A stretch of DNA of 64,000 bases from Whitmania pigra (taxonomy: Eukaryota > Annelida > Clitellata > Hirudinida > Haemopidae), in the NCBI GenBank assembly GCA_021613335.1, contig JAJTWR010000187.1:1-64000 (forward strand). The letters run 5' to 3'. A program made the position numbers and the translations under genes. The notes under the pieces are model-generated. The model saw nothing but the letters and a program-made list of their open reading frames with translations. It was not told the origin of the DNA and ran no database searches. Each line of letters opens with the position of its first letter. Position 1 is the first letter of the stretch. Below are positions 20,021 to 30,724 of this stretch, piece by piece.

Positions 20021-20941
20021 ATGGAGGACGCCATCCTGCCCTTCATGATCGAAGGCTCGAGGGTGCGCGGCCGCCTGGTTCGGCTGGGGCCGGTTGTCGA
20101 CCGGATTTTGACCCGTCACCATTATCCCCAGGCGGTGGCGCAGTTATTGGGAGAAACCCTAGCGCTGACCGGCGTATTGGCCGGAATGTTGAAAGATGAC
20201 GGCATCTTCACCTTGCAGGCGCGTGGCGATGGCGCCATTGGTTTGCTGGTTGCCGATTTGGCGTCGGACGGCGCGTTACGCGGTTGCGCTACCTATGACG
20301 ATGCCGCGTTGGCCGAAACGCTCCGAGGTGCGACCAGCGCACCGCTTCCGCGTTTGCTGGGCAATGGCTACCTGGCTTTTACTATCGATCGCGGCGGCGA
20401 TTCCGAGCGCTATCGAGGGTTGGTCGAATTGACCGGCGCCACCTTGGCCGAGTGTCTGCGTGGTTATTTTCGCCAATCCGAACAAATCCAGGCTGGCATT
20501 GCCACCGCCTGCGCCCGACATCGGGATTGTTGGCGAGCGGGAGCGATCATGGTGCAACCTATCCCTGAACAGGGCGGCGTCGGCAATTGCGGCGGCGGGT
20601 TGAACGGCTGTGGGCAGGGCGATGAGGATTGGCGCCGCGCGCTTACCTTGATGAGCAGCGTGCGATTGGATGAGCTGACGGCGGCGGATCTCAGCCCGGA
20701 GCAGCTCTTGTACCGTCTGTTCCATGAAGATGGCGTAAGGCTGTTCGATTTCCGCTGCGTAACCGATCGCTGCCGCTGTTCGCTCGCACGGGTGGAACAG
20801 GTCTTGCGTTCGCTTTCCAACGAACGGATGGAGGAGATGACCGTCGATGGCATCGCCACCGTAACCTGCGAATTTTGCAACCGGTCATATCGTTTCGACC
20901 GGCCGGCAATCGCCCGCTTGCACGCTGAAATACCGGATTGA
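20021..20941 (+). CDS. hslO: Hsp33 redox-regulated chaperone
   Basis: This 306-aa chaperone has an N-terminal substrate-binding domain and a C-terminal zinc switch with CRC (VTDRCRCSLARVEQ) and CEFC (VTCEFCNRSYRF), the four cysteines that release zinc under oxidative stress. The start at 20021 (MEDAILPFMIEG) fits family length. A GTG at 19994 is an alternative, and the frame upstream of it is argF sequence. It is the third gene of the arginine operon, as in related species. Confidence 0.94.
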   Translation: MEDAILPFMIEGSRVRGRLVRLGPVVDRILTRHHYPQAVAQLLGETLALTGVLAGMLKDDGIFTLQARGDGAIGLLVADLASDGALRGCATYDDAALAETLRGATSAPLPRLLGNGYLAFTIDRGGDSERYRGLVELTGATLAECLRGYFRQSEQIQAGIATACARHRDCWRAGAIMVQPIPEQGGVGNCGGGLNGCGQGDEDWRRALTLMSSVRLDELTAADLSPEQLLYRLFHEDGVRLFDFRCVTDRCRCSLARVEQVLRSLSNERMEEMTVDGIATVTCEFCNRSYRFDRPAIARLHAEIPD

Positions 20942-21061
20942 CCCTTCCTGACGCTTGCGCTCCCGGGGCGCAGGATGGCAATCTGGCGTCAGGTTTTTCT
21001 TTCTCGCCGGAGACGTGAAATTTTGTCTAGCGCCCTGCTGCCTTCGACGCCGGCGTCATGG

Positions 21062-21664
21062 ATGACGCGGGCCATTCGCGCCACGCTGGCAACTGGCATG
21101 GTTGCCGTTTTGGCGGCGCTGGCGGGTTGTTCGTTGAACAGCCCGCCGCCGGTCGCCTTTCAGCCGATCGGCTTTACGCAATATGCGCCCTTCCGGCTAA
21201 CGGTTGGCGCTATCGATGTGGTGCATGCCTATCGCTCGCCCAATGCCGCTCCCAACGCCGAGCATCTGTTTGCGATACCGCCTGCCCAAATGGCCGAGGA
21301 TTGGGCTCGTCAGCGTTTGCAGGCCATCGGCGGACAAGGCCTTGCGCGTTATACCATCAAGCAGGCGAGCGTCAAAGAAGTCGGCCTTGCGCGCACGACG
21401 GGTATTCGCGGCATGTTCACCAACGATCAGGCCTATCGCTACGATGCTTTGCTGATCGTCGAGTTGGAGGTTTTTAACGCACGCGGGATGCGTGAAGGTT
21501 TTGTTCAAGCGCAAGTTGAACATCGCCAGACCGTTCCTGAAGATGCCAGCGTTGTCGATCGCGAACGCGCCTGGCATCTGATGACTGAGCGTATGGCCCA
21601 CGATCTCAATGCCGAGCTGGATCGTAACATTCATTCCTCATTGGCGCGGTTCGTAAGTTTTTAG
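21062..21664 (+). CDS. Putative lipoprotein of unknown function
   Basis: About 200 aa with an N-terminal hydrophobic segment and a lipobox LAALAGCS, so it is probably acylated and envelope-bound. The remainder has alternating amphipathic stretches (ALLIVELEVFNARGMREGFV) and no motif I recognise. The start is taken at 21062 so that the signal peptide is short; the frame is open from 20975. It follows hslO by 120 bases and may be transcribed with it. Confidence 0.7.
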   Translation: MTRAIRATLATGMVAVLAALAGCSLNSPPPVAFQPIGFTQYAPFRLTVGAIDVVHAYRSPNAAPNAEHLFAIPPAQMAEDWARQRLQAIGGQGLARYTIKQASVKEVGLARTTGIRGMFTNDQAYRYDALLIVELEVFNARGMREGFVQAQVEHRQTVPEDASVVDRERAWHLMTERMAHDLNAELDRNIHSSLARFVSF

Positions 21665-21732
21665 AACCGCCATCTGACCGCGACCGGGTTTTTGGGCGGA
21701 AGCGGCTCGTCGCATGCTTGTTTGAAGGTTGG

Positions 21733-22506
21733 TCAGGTAAAAGCGTAAGCGTCTGTTGCCAGAACGCCATGTGTGAAGCCGCTATGCCAACGTTTGCCTT
21801 TGAAACCGGCTCCCATGGCGACGAAGAACGGCATCAGATGCTCGTTGGTTGGGTGATTGGCTTCGGCATAAGGAGCCAGCTCGCGATAATCGATCAGGCT
21901 GTCGCGATCGTCCTTGGCGACGCGGTCTGCAATCCATTCGGTGAACTCCTCGACCCAGGTTTCGGCCGGGGCATCTTCCTCCTGGCCTTGAAGCGCCATC
22001 AGATTGTGGGTGAGATTGCCTGAGCCGAGGATGAGCGTCCCTTCTTGGCGCAAGGGTTTCAGCGCCCAGCCAATGGCCATATGATGGTCGGCGCCAAGAT
22101 GAGCTTGAATGGCCAATTGCACCACCGGGATATCGGCTTTGGGCCACGCCATCGTCAGCGGGATCCAGGCGCCATGATCCAGGCCGCGCGACGGTTCCTC
22201 ATCGGTCTCGATACCGGCTTGGCCGAGAACCTCGATCACTCGCTGAGCCAAGTCCGGGCTGCCCGGCGCTGGATAGCGCATGTCATAAAGCTTATCGGGA
22301 AATCCAAGAAAATCATGGAGGGTTTCCGGGGTTGGCGTGGTGGTAACCGCCGGGCGCGGTTCATCCCAATGCGAGGATACCGCCAAAATGGCTTTGGGTC
22401 GGGGCAGGCGGTCGGCCAAGGTTGCAAAAAAGCTGTGAGTCGGGCTCGATGACAGCAGCACCGTCGGCGAACCGTGGGAAATGAAAAGAGCAGGTAATGT
22501 AGACAA
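21733..22506 (-). CDS. DODA-type extradiol dioxygenase (4,5-DOPA dioxygenase family)
   Basis: The protein is about 257 aa with the YgiD/LigB-like pattern: LFISHGSPT at the start, AVSSHWDEPRP, GLDHGAWIPLTMAWP and GSGNLTHNL. These histidines bind the active-site metal ion. I prefer a TTG start at 22506 (then STLPALFISHGSP), preceded by GGGGAG, because family members begin here. The frame is open to an ATG at 22590. The substrate is an aromatic catechol, otherwise undefined. Confidence 0.85.
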   Translation of the reverse strand: MSTLPALFISHGSPTVLLSSSPTHSFFATLADRLPRPKAILAVSSHWDEPRPAVTTTPTPETLHDFLGFPDKLYDMRYPAPGSPDLAQRVIEVLGQAGIETDEEPSRGLDHGAWIPLTMAWPKADIPVVQLAIQAHLGADHHMAIGWALKPLRQEGTLILGSGNLTHNLMALQGQEEDAPAETWVEEFTEWIADRVAKDDRDSLIDYRELAPYAEANHPTNEHLMPFFVAMGAGFKGKRWHSGFTHGVLATDAYAFT

Positions 22507-22590
22507 GGAAAAAACTCCCCGCAGACAACCGGAAACTTTTCCGAGGATGCGCCTGAGCCGGGTTTGATGCAATGGCAGATAAGAATACAA

Positions 22591-23355
22591 TCAAATTTCT
22601 TTTGTCCGTTCCGGCGCCGGTCTAGCCCAGCTGGCAGGCGAGGAGTGTTCAAGCGCGGGGATCAGCCGTCGTTTGCGAACGATCTGGCGGACCGATGGTT
22701 CGACATAGATTTGTTTTGAAACCTCGAGCATGACGAGGCCGGCGAAACTGGGGAACCAGCGCCCGCCGATTTCCTCCCAGGCGGGGGCGGCTTTCAGCAT
22801 CATACGGTTGCTGGTTGGCGGTACGAACAAGGCATTGGTTGTTTGCACCGGGGTGAACAAGCTATCGCGCAGCAGGCGGGTGAGCTGAAAGGTGGAAAAG
22901 GGCGTCCCATGACCGAAAGGCGTGCGGTCGAGTCTTGCCCAAATGCCGCGCCGGTTGGGGACCACCACCAGCAGGCGGCCATTTCCGGCCAGGATTCGCC
23001 AGATTTCGCGCAAGAGCGGGCGTAGATGCTCGCTTCGCTCCAGCGCATGAACCATGAGGGCGCGATCGATGGCGGCATCGGGAAAAGGTAATTCGCCATC
23101 ATCGGCCAACAGCGCATGGTTAGGTCCCTCGGCTGGCCAATGCAGCACTCCTTGCCCGGATGGCATGGCGGCGATGATTCGCTCGGCTTCTCCTTGAAAG
23201 GATGACAAGAAAGGGGTGGCGTAGCCGAATCCCAGCAGGGACAGGCCGCGCAGATTGGGCCAGATCAGCCGGATACGCCGCCGCAGCACCCGCCGAACCG
23301 CCTGTCCGAGACTACTGCGGTAGAAATCGCGCAGATCAATGACGTCATCATACAT
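22591..23355 (-). CDS. Class I SAM-dependent methyltransferase
   Basis: This 254-aa protein has LLGFGYATPFL in place of the glycine-rich motif I and DDGELPFPDAAIDRALMVHALE and LREIWRILAGNGRLLVVVPNR as later methyltransferase motifs. The family is widespread in alphaproteobacteria; the methyl acceptor is not known. It lies just upstream of the dioxygenase on the same strand. The 134 bases between it and the tRNA show no gene. Confidence 0.82.
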   Translation of the reverse strand: MYDDVIDLRDFYRSSLGQAVRRVLRRRIRLIWPNLRGLSLLGFGYATPFLSSFQGEAERIIAAMPSGQGVLHWPAEGPNHALLADDGELPFPDAAIDRALMVHALERSEHLRPLLREIWRILAGNGRLLVVVPNRRGIWARLDRTPFGHGTPFSTFQLTRLLRDSLFTPVQTTNALFVPPTSNRMMLKAAPAWEEIGGRWFPSFAGLVMLEVSKQIYVEPSVRQIVRKRRLIPALEHSSPASWARPAPERTKEI

Positions 23356-23468
23356 GCCGATGATCCCGATGGCTTGTTTGGAGTATAAAGGCTAAGCTAG
23401 GCGGAGCGAACGAGCTTTTGGGTCTTTATGGGCGGATAGGGTTTTTCGCTTGACCTTGGTGCGGATTA

Positions 23469-25191
<1,723 letters not shown>

Positions 25192-25195
<4 letters not shown>

Positions 25196-25590
25196 GGGCG
25201 GCCTCCCGCAGCCTTTCGGGGCGTTTTGCCGGCGGTCAGCGGCAACACTAGCTCCACACGATCATGCTCGACCTTCGGGATCAGTTTCAGCCCCTGGCCC
25301 TTCTCCATGCGGACAAGGCCGTAGTTCACCATCGTCTTAAGTGTCCGCGACAGATTGGATTTCGCTCTCCCAGTAATCTGCGACAGCTCCTCCAGCGAAT
25401 CCGGAGCCTGTTCGATGATGACGCGCAGCAATTCGCGATTGCCCGCCGACAGAACCTTGGCGAAGGATTCGGTGGAGGTGAACCAGACCTTGGGATCACC
25501 GGCAGTAGGCTTTTGTTCGCCCTTGGCAATCCGCATGGTGAGGGCCTTCAGTTCTTCGTAGTCGGCTATCCCAACTTTCAGGGTGGTCAT
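25192..25590 (-). CDS. Winged-helix (MarR-like) transcriptional regulator, possible antitoxin
   Basis: This 132-aa protein has a helix-turn-helix region around residues 65-100 (SLEELSQITGRAKSNLSRTL followed by KTMVNYGLVRMEKG). It overlaps the TumE-like gene upstream (25587-25590) and the recombinase downstream (25192-25195). The three are therefore one coupled transcript. By position it is the likely partner and autorepressor of the TumE-like protein; that role is inferred. Confidence 0.75.
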
Positions 25591-25940
25591 GTTACGCCTC
25601 GCTCCTTCAACACCGCGTCCACCGCCTGCCAGAAGTTGGCCAGCAGCGTGGCCGCATCCTCCCAGGCGTAAGGCTTCACGGTCTGGAGGCGGTGCCGATG
25701 GTCCATCGGCTCGCCGCGTCTGCCTCGGCCGATCGGATGGGCGTTGTCAAAGCCAACCAGCCGTTCGCCCGAAGGCCCATGAAGCGTGAGCGAATAATCG
25801 AGGCCATGCGGCTTTTCCGGCGACACCGGAACGCGGGTGACAACGAACTTCACCCAATGACCGCCCTCGGGATCGACAACGAGCACCTGGCCGTGAAGGT
25901 CCAGTAGCGTGTCGAGGCTCGGGTCACGATCCTCGCTCAT
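25587..25940 (-). CDS. DUF6516 (TumE-type) family protein, putative toxin of a TA pair
   Basis: A 117-aa acidic protein with the family-like LDYSLTLHGPSGERLVGFDNAH block and a following HRHR-type histidine/arginine cluster, resembling DUF6516/TumE proteins that are paired with DNA-binding partners. The overlapping downstream winged-helix gene fits such a pair. Activity is not shown by sequence; a simple accessory role remains possible. It is the first gene of the three-gene unit ending with the recombinase. Confidence 0.55.
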   Translation of the reverse strand: MSEDRDPSLDTLLDLHGQVLVVDPEGGHWVKFVVTRVPVSPEKPHGLDYSLTLHGPSGERLVGFDNAHPIGRGRRGEPMDHRHRLQTVKPYAWEDAATLLANFWQAVDAVLKERGVT

Positions 25941-25948
25941 GACTTTTT

Positions 25949-25967
25949 GTTATTAGATTGAGATAAC
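25949..25967. promoter_or_regulatory. Inverted repeat in the promoter region of the TumE/MarR/recombinase unit
   Basis: GTTAT and ATAAC are separated by nine bases within an AT-rich stretch immediately upstream of the start at 25940. This could be the binding site of the winged-helix regulator. The arms are short. Confidence 0.35.
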
Positions 25968-25971
25968 GATT

Positions 25972-26253
25972 TCAAGCCGGTTTCGGGGCCGTCGATCGCC
26001 CGAACAGCCGGTCGAGGACATCGCCGAAATAGCGCTCGAAAATGTCAACCTCGGCCTCGGTGACAGGCACGCGCTCAGGCCAGTCGTCGATGACAGGCAG
26101 CTTCTCGACATCGAAGGCGTCGGGCGACGGGTTGCGGCGTCGCGGTGCCGGCGGTGCGAGTTCGTCGCCGTAATCGTAGAGGTCGTCGGGAAGGTCTTGC
26201 GGGACGGGCCGCCGTGGTCGCCCCCTTCGGGCGCGGGAGTGTTCTGCACACAT
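25972..26253 (-). CDS. Small hypothetical protein of the ICE
   Basis: This 93-aa protein is basic at the N-terminus (SRARRGRPRRPVPQDLPDD) and acidic later (VPVTEAEVDIFERYFGDVLD). The ATG at 26253 has GGAGG upstream; the frame is open to 26379, but that start lacks such support. No function recognised. About 200 bases upstream, to the HNH gene, hold no further gene. Confidence 0.6.
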   Translation of the reverse strand: MCAEHSRARRGRPRRPVPQDLPDDLYDYGDELAPPAPRRRNPSPDAFDVEKLPVIDDWPERVPVTEAEVDIFERYFGDVLDRLFGRSTAPKPA

Positions 26254-26453
26254 GGAATCCTCCGTGGTTCGCAGGTGGAGTCCGGGCATCGGGAGTCCGG
26301 AATTATGCGAAGCATGGAGGGGGATCGGCGGCTGGTAGCGTGCCGCATTCGCGCTCGTGCGTTGACGGCACCCCGTCATCGCTAGGCTAAGCGGATTGGC
26401 GTTGATGAACGTGCGCCGGCGAGAGCACGTTGGAAAGCAATGTCCTTTATCCC

Positions 26454-27581
26454 CTAGCGAGCCTTATTCGCCATTTCAACTTCGACGATTCTGTCTGCAT
26501 GGAGTTTTGCTGTCGCGCGCGACTCTTCGAGTTGTCCTGGCGTGGAAATGAAAACAGAGAGGTTTCCCACCCACGGTCCCAGCCCTTCGATGTCGAATTC
26601 CACCTCGATGGGCAGGCGCTGATCGACCAGCTCGAATGTCGGCACTTCAACCCTATTGACTCGATTCACACAGGCGAGCGGCGTGGCAGTTTCCTTGGTA
26701 TTCCTACGAAAGCTTGGAAGGCATGAAAGCCGGATTATCTCTTTCATGGCCAAGCGGGCGAACCATGGAGAATTCCTGTAACGCCAATAGAGTTCGGATA
26801 GGTCGCTGCCGCCTTCGAGGTTGGCGAACCACGTTCCGCGCGCCATTCCCAAGGTGCGCTCGAAGTTCTGGACCAGCACGTCCATTCCAGAAATCAACTG
26901 GCCTGTCTCGGCGCATATCCCGCAGATGCCTGACGTCGCGCTGATACGGGTCAGGTGTTCCTGCAAAGTGAATTCGACCTCATAAACGCCGTTTGCCCGC
27001 TCGATCGTCGGCGCACCCAAGAGCCGGTTGCCATAACCGAGTTCGCTAAGGAGGATATAGCGATCCTTCTCGGGAAGGCGATCAAAGCTCTCGGAAAAGG
27101 AAAATAGATCGCGGCCATTTCCTTCAACGAAGTGCGCCAGTTGAACACGAGTTCCTGTGGGGCCAGTTCGTAGGACAGACCCAACAGCGACTATAGATGG
27201 ACCAATAGCGATAATGTCTCCATCACCTTGTCCTGAGACGTTACCGATCTTGCGCGATTGCTCATGTTCGGCCTTGGCTCGCCTCAACTCGTCGGGCGTG
27301 AACCGGGCTTCGTCCTTGTCGATTAGGTCTGCGCAGTTCGCGCACAGCCAGATACCATTGCTGATGTCAGAGCGCTGCGCGCTTGTCATGGTGGCATCGT
27401 AGCGTCTCGCGCCGGGGCCAGGTGATGCAGCACAGATGTGTGCTGCCTTTCCAATCATGGTGACGGCAGTTGGCTTTTCGTCGCTCGGTCCTACCGTGGA
27501 AATTTTGCAGAGCGAGCAGTGGTGACTTGCCCGCAATGCGAGATAGCGTTTTGTTGCTGCCGTGAAATCATCGCGGGACAT
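26454..27581 (-). CDS. HNH-type nuclease-domain protein, possible defence cargo
   Basis: This 375-aa protein has an N-terminal zinc-bound HNH region: C22xxC25, KAAHICAASPGPGARRYD with H48, SNGIWLCANC with N75 and C80xxC83. A spacer follows, then a C-terminal region (residues about 150-375) without a known motif. HNH domains of this style accompany anti-phage and mobile-element proteins. It interrupts the usual order between the integration genes and DUF2274-trbI, so it looks like cargo. It uses more AT-rich codons (ATA, AGA) than the trb genes, which suggests separate acquisition. Confidence 0.7.
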   Translation of the reverse strand: MSRDDFTAATKRYLALRASHHCSLCKISTVGPSDEKPTAVTMIGKAAHICAASPGPGARRYDATMTSAQRSDISNGIWLCANCADLIDKDEARFTPDELRRAKAEHEQSRKIGNVSGQGDGDIIAIGPSIVAVGSVLRTGPTGTRVQLAHFVEGNGRDLFSFSESFDRLPEKDRYILLSELGYGNRLLGAPTIERANGVYEVEFTLQEHLTRISATSGICGICAETGQLISGMDVLVQNFERTLGMARGTWFANLEGGSDLSELYWRYRNSPWFARLAMKEIIRLSCLPSFRRNTKETATPLACVNRVNRVEVPTFELVDQRLPIEVEFDIEGLGPWVGNLSVFISTPGQLEESRATAKLHADRIVEVEMANKAR

Positions 27582-27725
27582 TCAGACTGACTTTTCGTGA
27601 TCGAACCATCTGATTCGAGAATACTGGCGAGCCTCGACAATGTCATTGCTAGGGGACCAGAAACACAGCCGTTCTCTCGCAGATGACCAAACTCAGCGTG
27701 CCGGTCATGCGGGCCGTACTCGCTC

Positions 27726-27941
27726 CTATGGCTTTGCGCGCCGGGCTTTGGCGAAGCCGCGATCGGTGGCGATGAAGCGTTCGAGCATCGGCACGACGAG
27801 CTTGGCGGGCTCGACCGGCGTGCCGCCTTCGGCGAGAAGACGGCCGTAATCGGTGAGATCACGATGGAGCGCTGCGGGCAGCTCCACCGTGATCCTGACA
27901 GGTTTGTCGTCGGCGATGGGGCCGAGTTTCAGCTTGGTCAT
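27726..27941 (-). CDS. DUF2274 family protein
   Basis: A 71-aa protein (KLGPIADDKPVRITVELPAA, then LHRDLTDYGRLLAEGG) with a ribbon-helix-helix-like beginning, regularly found immediately after trbI in conjugative elements. It starts two bases past the trbI stop. Its role is unknown; it may regulate the trb operon. Confidence 0.8.
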   Translation of the reverse strand: MTKLKLGPIADDKPVRITVELPAALHRDLTDYGRLLAEGGTPVEPAKLVVPMLERFIATDRGFAKARRAKP

Positions 27942-27943
27942 GG

Positions 27944-29086
27944 TCAGCTCCTGTAAGGTTCGAGCACCAAATCCTTGGTGACGATGACGCGGACGGGGAA
28001 GCCGGGCCGGATGCTCAGGGTTGGCGCGACCTGCAACTGACGCTGGACGATCTGTTGACCTGCCTGATTGACCGTATCCTGCGCGCCGTCGCGGATGGCG
28101 CGGATCAGGCGGTCATTGTCGTCGGTGGCAAGCTCAGCGCCAACGCCGAGCAGGGTCGAGAGCGCGGCGGCCTTGGCGAGATCCCGCCAGTGGTAATCGA
28201 CGCCATCTTCCAGGCCAGCATAGCCCTGCGTGTCCGCGCCCGGCTGGCGCTCAAGAACGATGGAGCGGCCATTCGGCATGATGAGCCGGTTCCAGACGAG
28301 CAGCACGCCGCGCTGGCCGAACTGCACGCTGTTGTCATACTGGCCGATGAGCCGCGTCCCCTGCGGTACGAGCAGAATGCTCCCCGTCGGGCTGTCATAG
28401 ATGTTCTCCGTGACCTGCGCGGTAATCTGGCCGGGAAGGTCGGAACGGATGCCGGTGATGAGCGCGGCCGAGATGACCGCCCCGGCCTGAAGCACGAAGG
28501 GCGATGCCGGAGGCGTGACACGATCCGGCGTGACGGAGCGCCGGTCGGCCGCCGCACTGAGGAACGCAAGCTGCTTGTCCTGCGCGGTCGGCTGTCCCGC
28601 CGCACTGGCAGGATCGAAGCCGGCAAGGCCGGGCATCGGGCCGGGAGTGTTGGTTGCCGTCGAGCCCTGCCGCGACTGGAAGAAGACGGTGCTGAGGCGG
28701 GCGGCCTCTTCCTCGGCGCGACGGCGCTGCTCGGCCTCGTCGATGCCGGGCGTCGGAACGATGGGCGGCGCGACAGGCTGACCGGCATTCTGCGCGGACA
28801 GGATCGGGCCGCCGAGATCGCCGGGCAGCGCCGGGCCGAGGACGGGGCCGGTATAGTCGCGCGGCAGGCCGGCGAGACCATCGGCGGGTTGACGGTTCGC
28901 GGTGGAATAGAGTTCTTCCCCGCCATCGCCGCCGGTGCGCGTCTGGAGCGCGTAGATCAGCGCCCCGCCGATCCCGACCAGGGCGACGGCGGCGACACTG
29001 GCGAGCATCTTGCGGGACAGGCGCGTAACGCGAGGAGCTTCGGCGCGAAGGCGCATGGGGGCGGCGTTGGATTCGGCTTCGGTCAT
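27944..29086 (-). CDS. trbI: Conjugal transfer protein TrbI (VirB10-like)
   Basis: A 380-aa protein with an N-terminal cytoplasmic part, one membrane helix (MLASVAAVALVGIGGALIYAL), a proline-rich linker and a VirB10-type C-terminal domain (LVPQGTRLIGQYDNSVQFGQ, VLVWNRLIMPNGRSI, DGVDYHWRDLAKAAALSTLL). It spans both membranes in the type IV secretion channel. It overlaps trbG by four bases. Confidence 0.95.
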   Translation of the reverse strand: MTEAESNAAPMRLRAEAPRVTRLSRKMLASVAAVALVGIGGALIYALQTRTGGDGGEELYSTANRQPADGLAGLPRDYTGPVLGPALPGDLGGPILSAQNAGQPVAPPIVPTPGIDEAEQRRRAEEEAARLSTVFFQSRQGSTATNTPGPMPGLAGFDPASAAGQPTAQDKQLAFLSAAADRRSVTPDRVTPPASPFVLQAGAVISAALITGIRSDLPGQITAQVTENIYDSPTGSILLVPQGTRLIGQYDNSVQFGQRGVLLVWNRLIMPNGRSIVLERQPGADTQGYAGLEDGVDYHWRDLAKAAALSTLLGVGAELATDDNDRLIRAIRDGAQDTVNQAGQQIVQRQLQVAPTLSIRPGFPVRVIVTKDLVLEPYRS

Positions 29087-30038
29087 GATTGCGGCCTCCC
29101 GTCTGTGCGGACGATCCTGACGGTCTGCTGGCGGTCGCCGCCGCCAAGGCGCAGCTCGGCCGCGCCGAACAGGCGATCGACGATCAGGATGTGTTGATAG
29201 ATGCGGGTATTGGCGATCTGCGCTTCGCCATCGGGGCCGATGACGAAGATCGGCGGCATTTCGCCCTGCACGATGCCGCGCGGGAATTCGACATAGACGC
29301 GGCGGCCGTCGTCATAGACGGCGACGGGCTTCCATGGCGGATTGCTGCCGGTCAGGCCATAGCGGTAGTTCCGCGCGGCGACGGATGGAATGACCGGCGT
29401 TGCCGGAATGGCCTGACGCGCGCCGCCTACCGGCTGCGGATAGGCCCAGGCGACGGCGGGCATATAGGGCTTTTCGCCGGAGCGCAGCTCGACCATGTAG
29501 GTGCGCCGGTCGGTCGTGATGACGAGATTGGTGGTGATGTCGGCGCGCGACGGTTTCACCAGCACATGGACGCGACGGGCGACGCCGGAACCGGATTCCG
29601 TGTCACCGATGATCCAGCGCGCGGTGTCACCCGCCGCGATCGCCCCCCTCCGGTCAGGCTCTCGCCAGGTTCGAGCGCGATGTTGGTGATCTGGCCCGGC
29701 GCGGCATAGACCTGATAGAGCGCACCTTCCGACCACGGATAGACCTGAATGGCGTTGAAATAGCCCTCGCGGCGCGGCTGCACGCGGGCTGCTGCATTGG
29801 CATTTTCCACGCGCGCTGTCGGTGTCGCCCCAGCCGTGCCGCCGCGCGCGACGGTCCAGGCCGGCGGGACATGCAGCGGCTTCAGCCGCTCATCCGTCAC
29901 GGCGGCGGGAATGGCCGGCAGCGGCGGCACGTTGGCGTCGTAACTGATTTCCGGCGGCCGGTTGGTGGCGCAGCCGGCGAGCGCCGTCGCGGACAGCAGG
30001 AGAACGACGATGGCGGGTTTGCGGAAAGTGCTGCTCAT
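29083..30038 (-). pseudogene. trbG: Conjugal transfer protein TrbG (VirB9-like), one-base frameshift
   Basis: The N-terminal frame from 30038 has a lipoprotein signal (LLLSATALAGCATN) and reads to PGESLTGG. Homology continues one frame over with IAAGDTARWIIGDTESGSG through the CagX/VirB9 region (YRYGLTGSNPPWKPVAVYDD, HILIVDRLFGAAELRLGG) to the stop at 29083. The break is at a six-C run (29643-29648) and one more base would repair it. All neighbouring trb genes are intact, so this may be a sequence error. Confidence 0.9.
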
Positions 30039-30724
30039 TGGCTCATCTCCCGCGACCAGTTGATGGCGTTGACATAGATGCCGAGCGGATTGGCCTTGAG
30101 GCGTTCGGCGTCGCGCGGCGGCTGAAGCGCGATGGTCAGGATGGCAGTCCAGCGCTCGGTCGTGGCGAGCTTGCCGTCCTCATAGCGCCGCTCGGACCAG
30201 GCCACGCGGAACGAATCCGGTGACGCCCTGATGACACTGGAGACCTCGACCGCGATCTGCTGCTTGCCGACCTTGGCGAAGGGATCGTTGGCGCGGGCAT
30301 AGTCGTTGAGCGCGCCCGCGCCGCGATCGGTCGTCCATTCATAGGCGCGAAGCCAGTTCTGCCGAACGATCACCGGATCGGCCGGAATGGAGCGCACCTG
30401 CTCGATGAGGCGCGCCAGATGCCATGCGATCTGCGGATCGGTCGGCCGATAGTCGGCCGTCGCCGGGGCCACCGCCTGCGAGTGACCTAGATTGTCGACC
30501 TGCACCACCCAGGGCACGACGGTCCCCCGCGCCGACTGAATGACGAGCGCGGCGGCGAAGCCCGCCGAGAGGAACAGCGAGCCGAAGGCCATATAGCGCC
30601 AGTTCTTCGCCTGTACGCGGGCCGAGCCGATACGCTCGTCCCAGACCTGTGCGGCGCGCTGATAGGGCGTCTCGGGCTGCGGCGTCTTGCCGTAATGCGT
30701 GGCGGGTCGTCTGAAGAGGTTCAT
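30035..30724 (-). CDS. trbF: Conjugal transfer protein TrbF (VirB8-like)
   Basis: A 229-aa bitopic inner-membrane protein. One transmembrane helix (MAFGSLFLSAGFAAALVIQS) precedes a periplasmic VirB8-like domain (VVPWVVQVDNLGHSQAV, SVIRASPDSFRVAWSERRYE). It nucleates the core complex. Four-base overlaps join it to trbL and trbG. Confidence 0.94.
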   Translation of the reverse strand: MNLFRRPATHYGKTPQPETPYQRAAQVWDERIGSARVQAKNWRYMAFGSLFLSAGFAAALVIQSARGTVVPWVVQVDNLGHSQAVAPATADYRPTDPQIAWHLARLIEQVRSIPADPVIVRQNWLRAYEWTTDRGAGALNDYARANDPFAKVGKQQIAVEVSSVIRASPDSFRVAWSERRYEDGKLATTERWTAILTIALQPPRDAERLKANPLGIYVNAINWSREMSQ

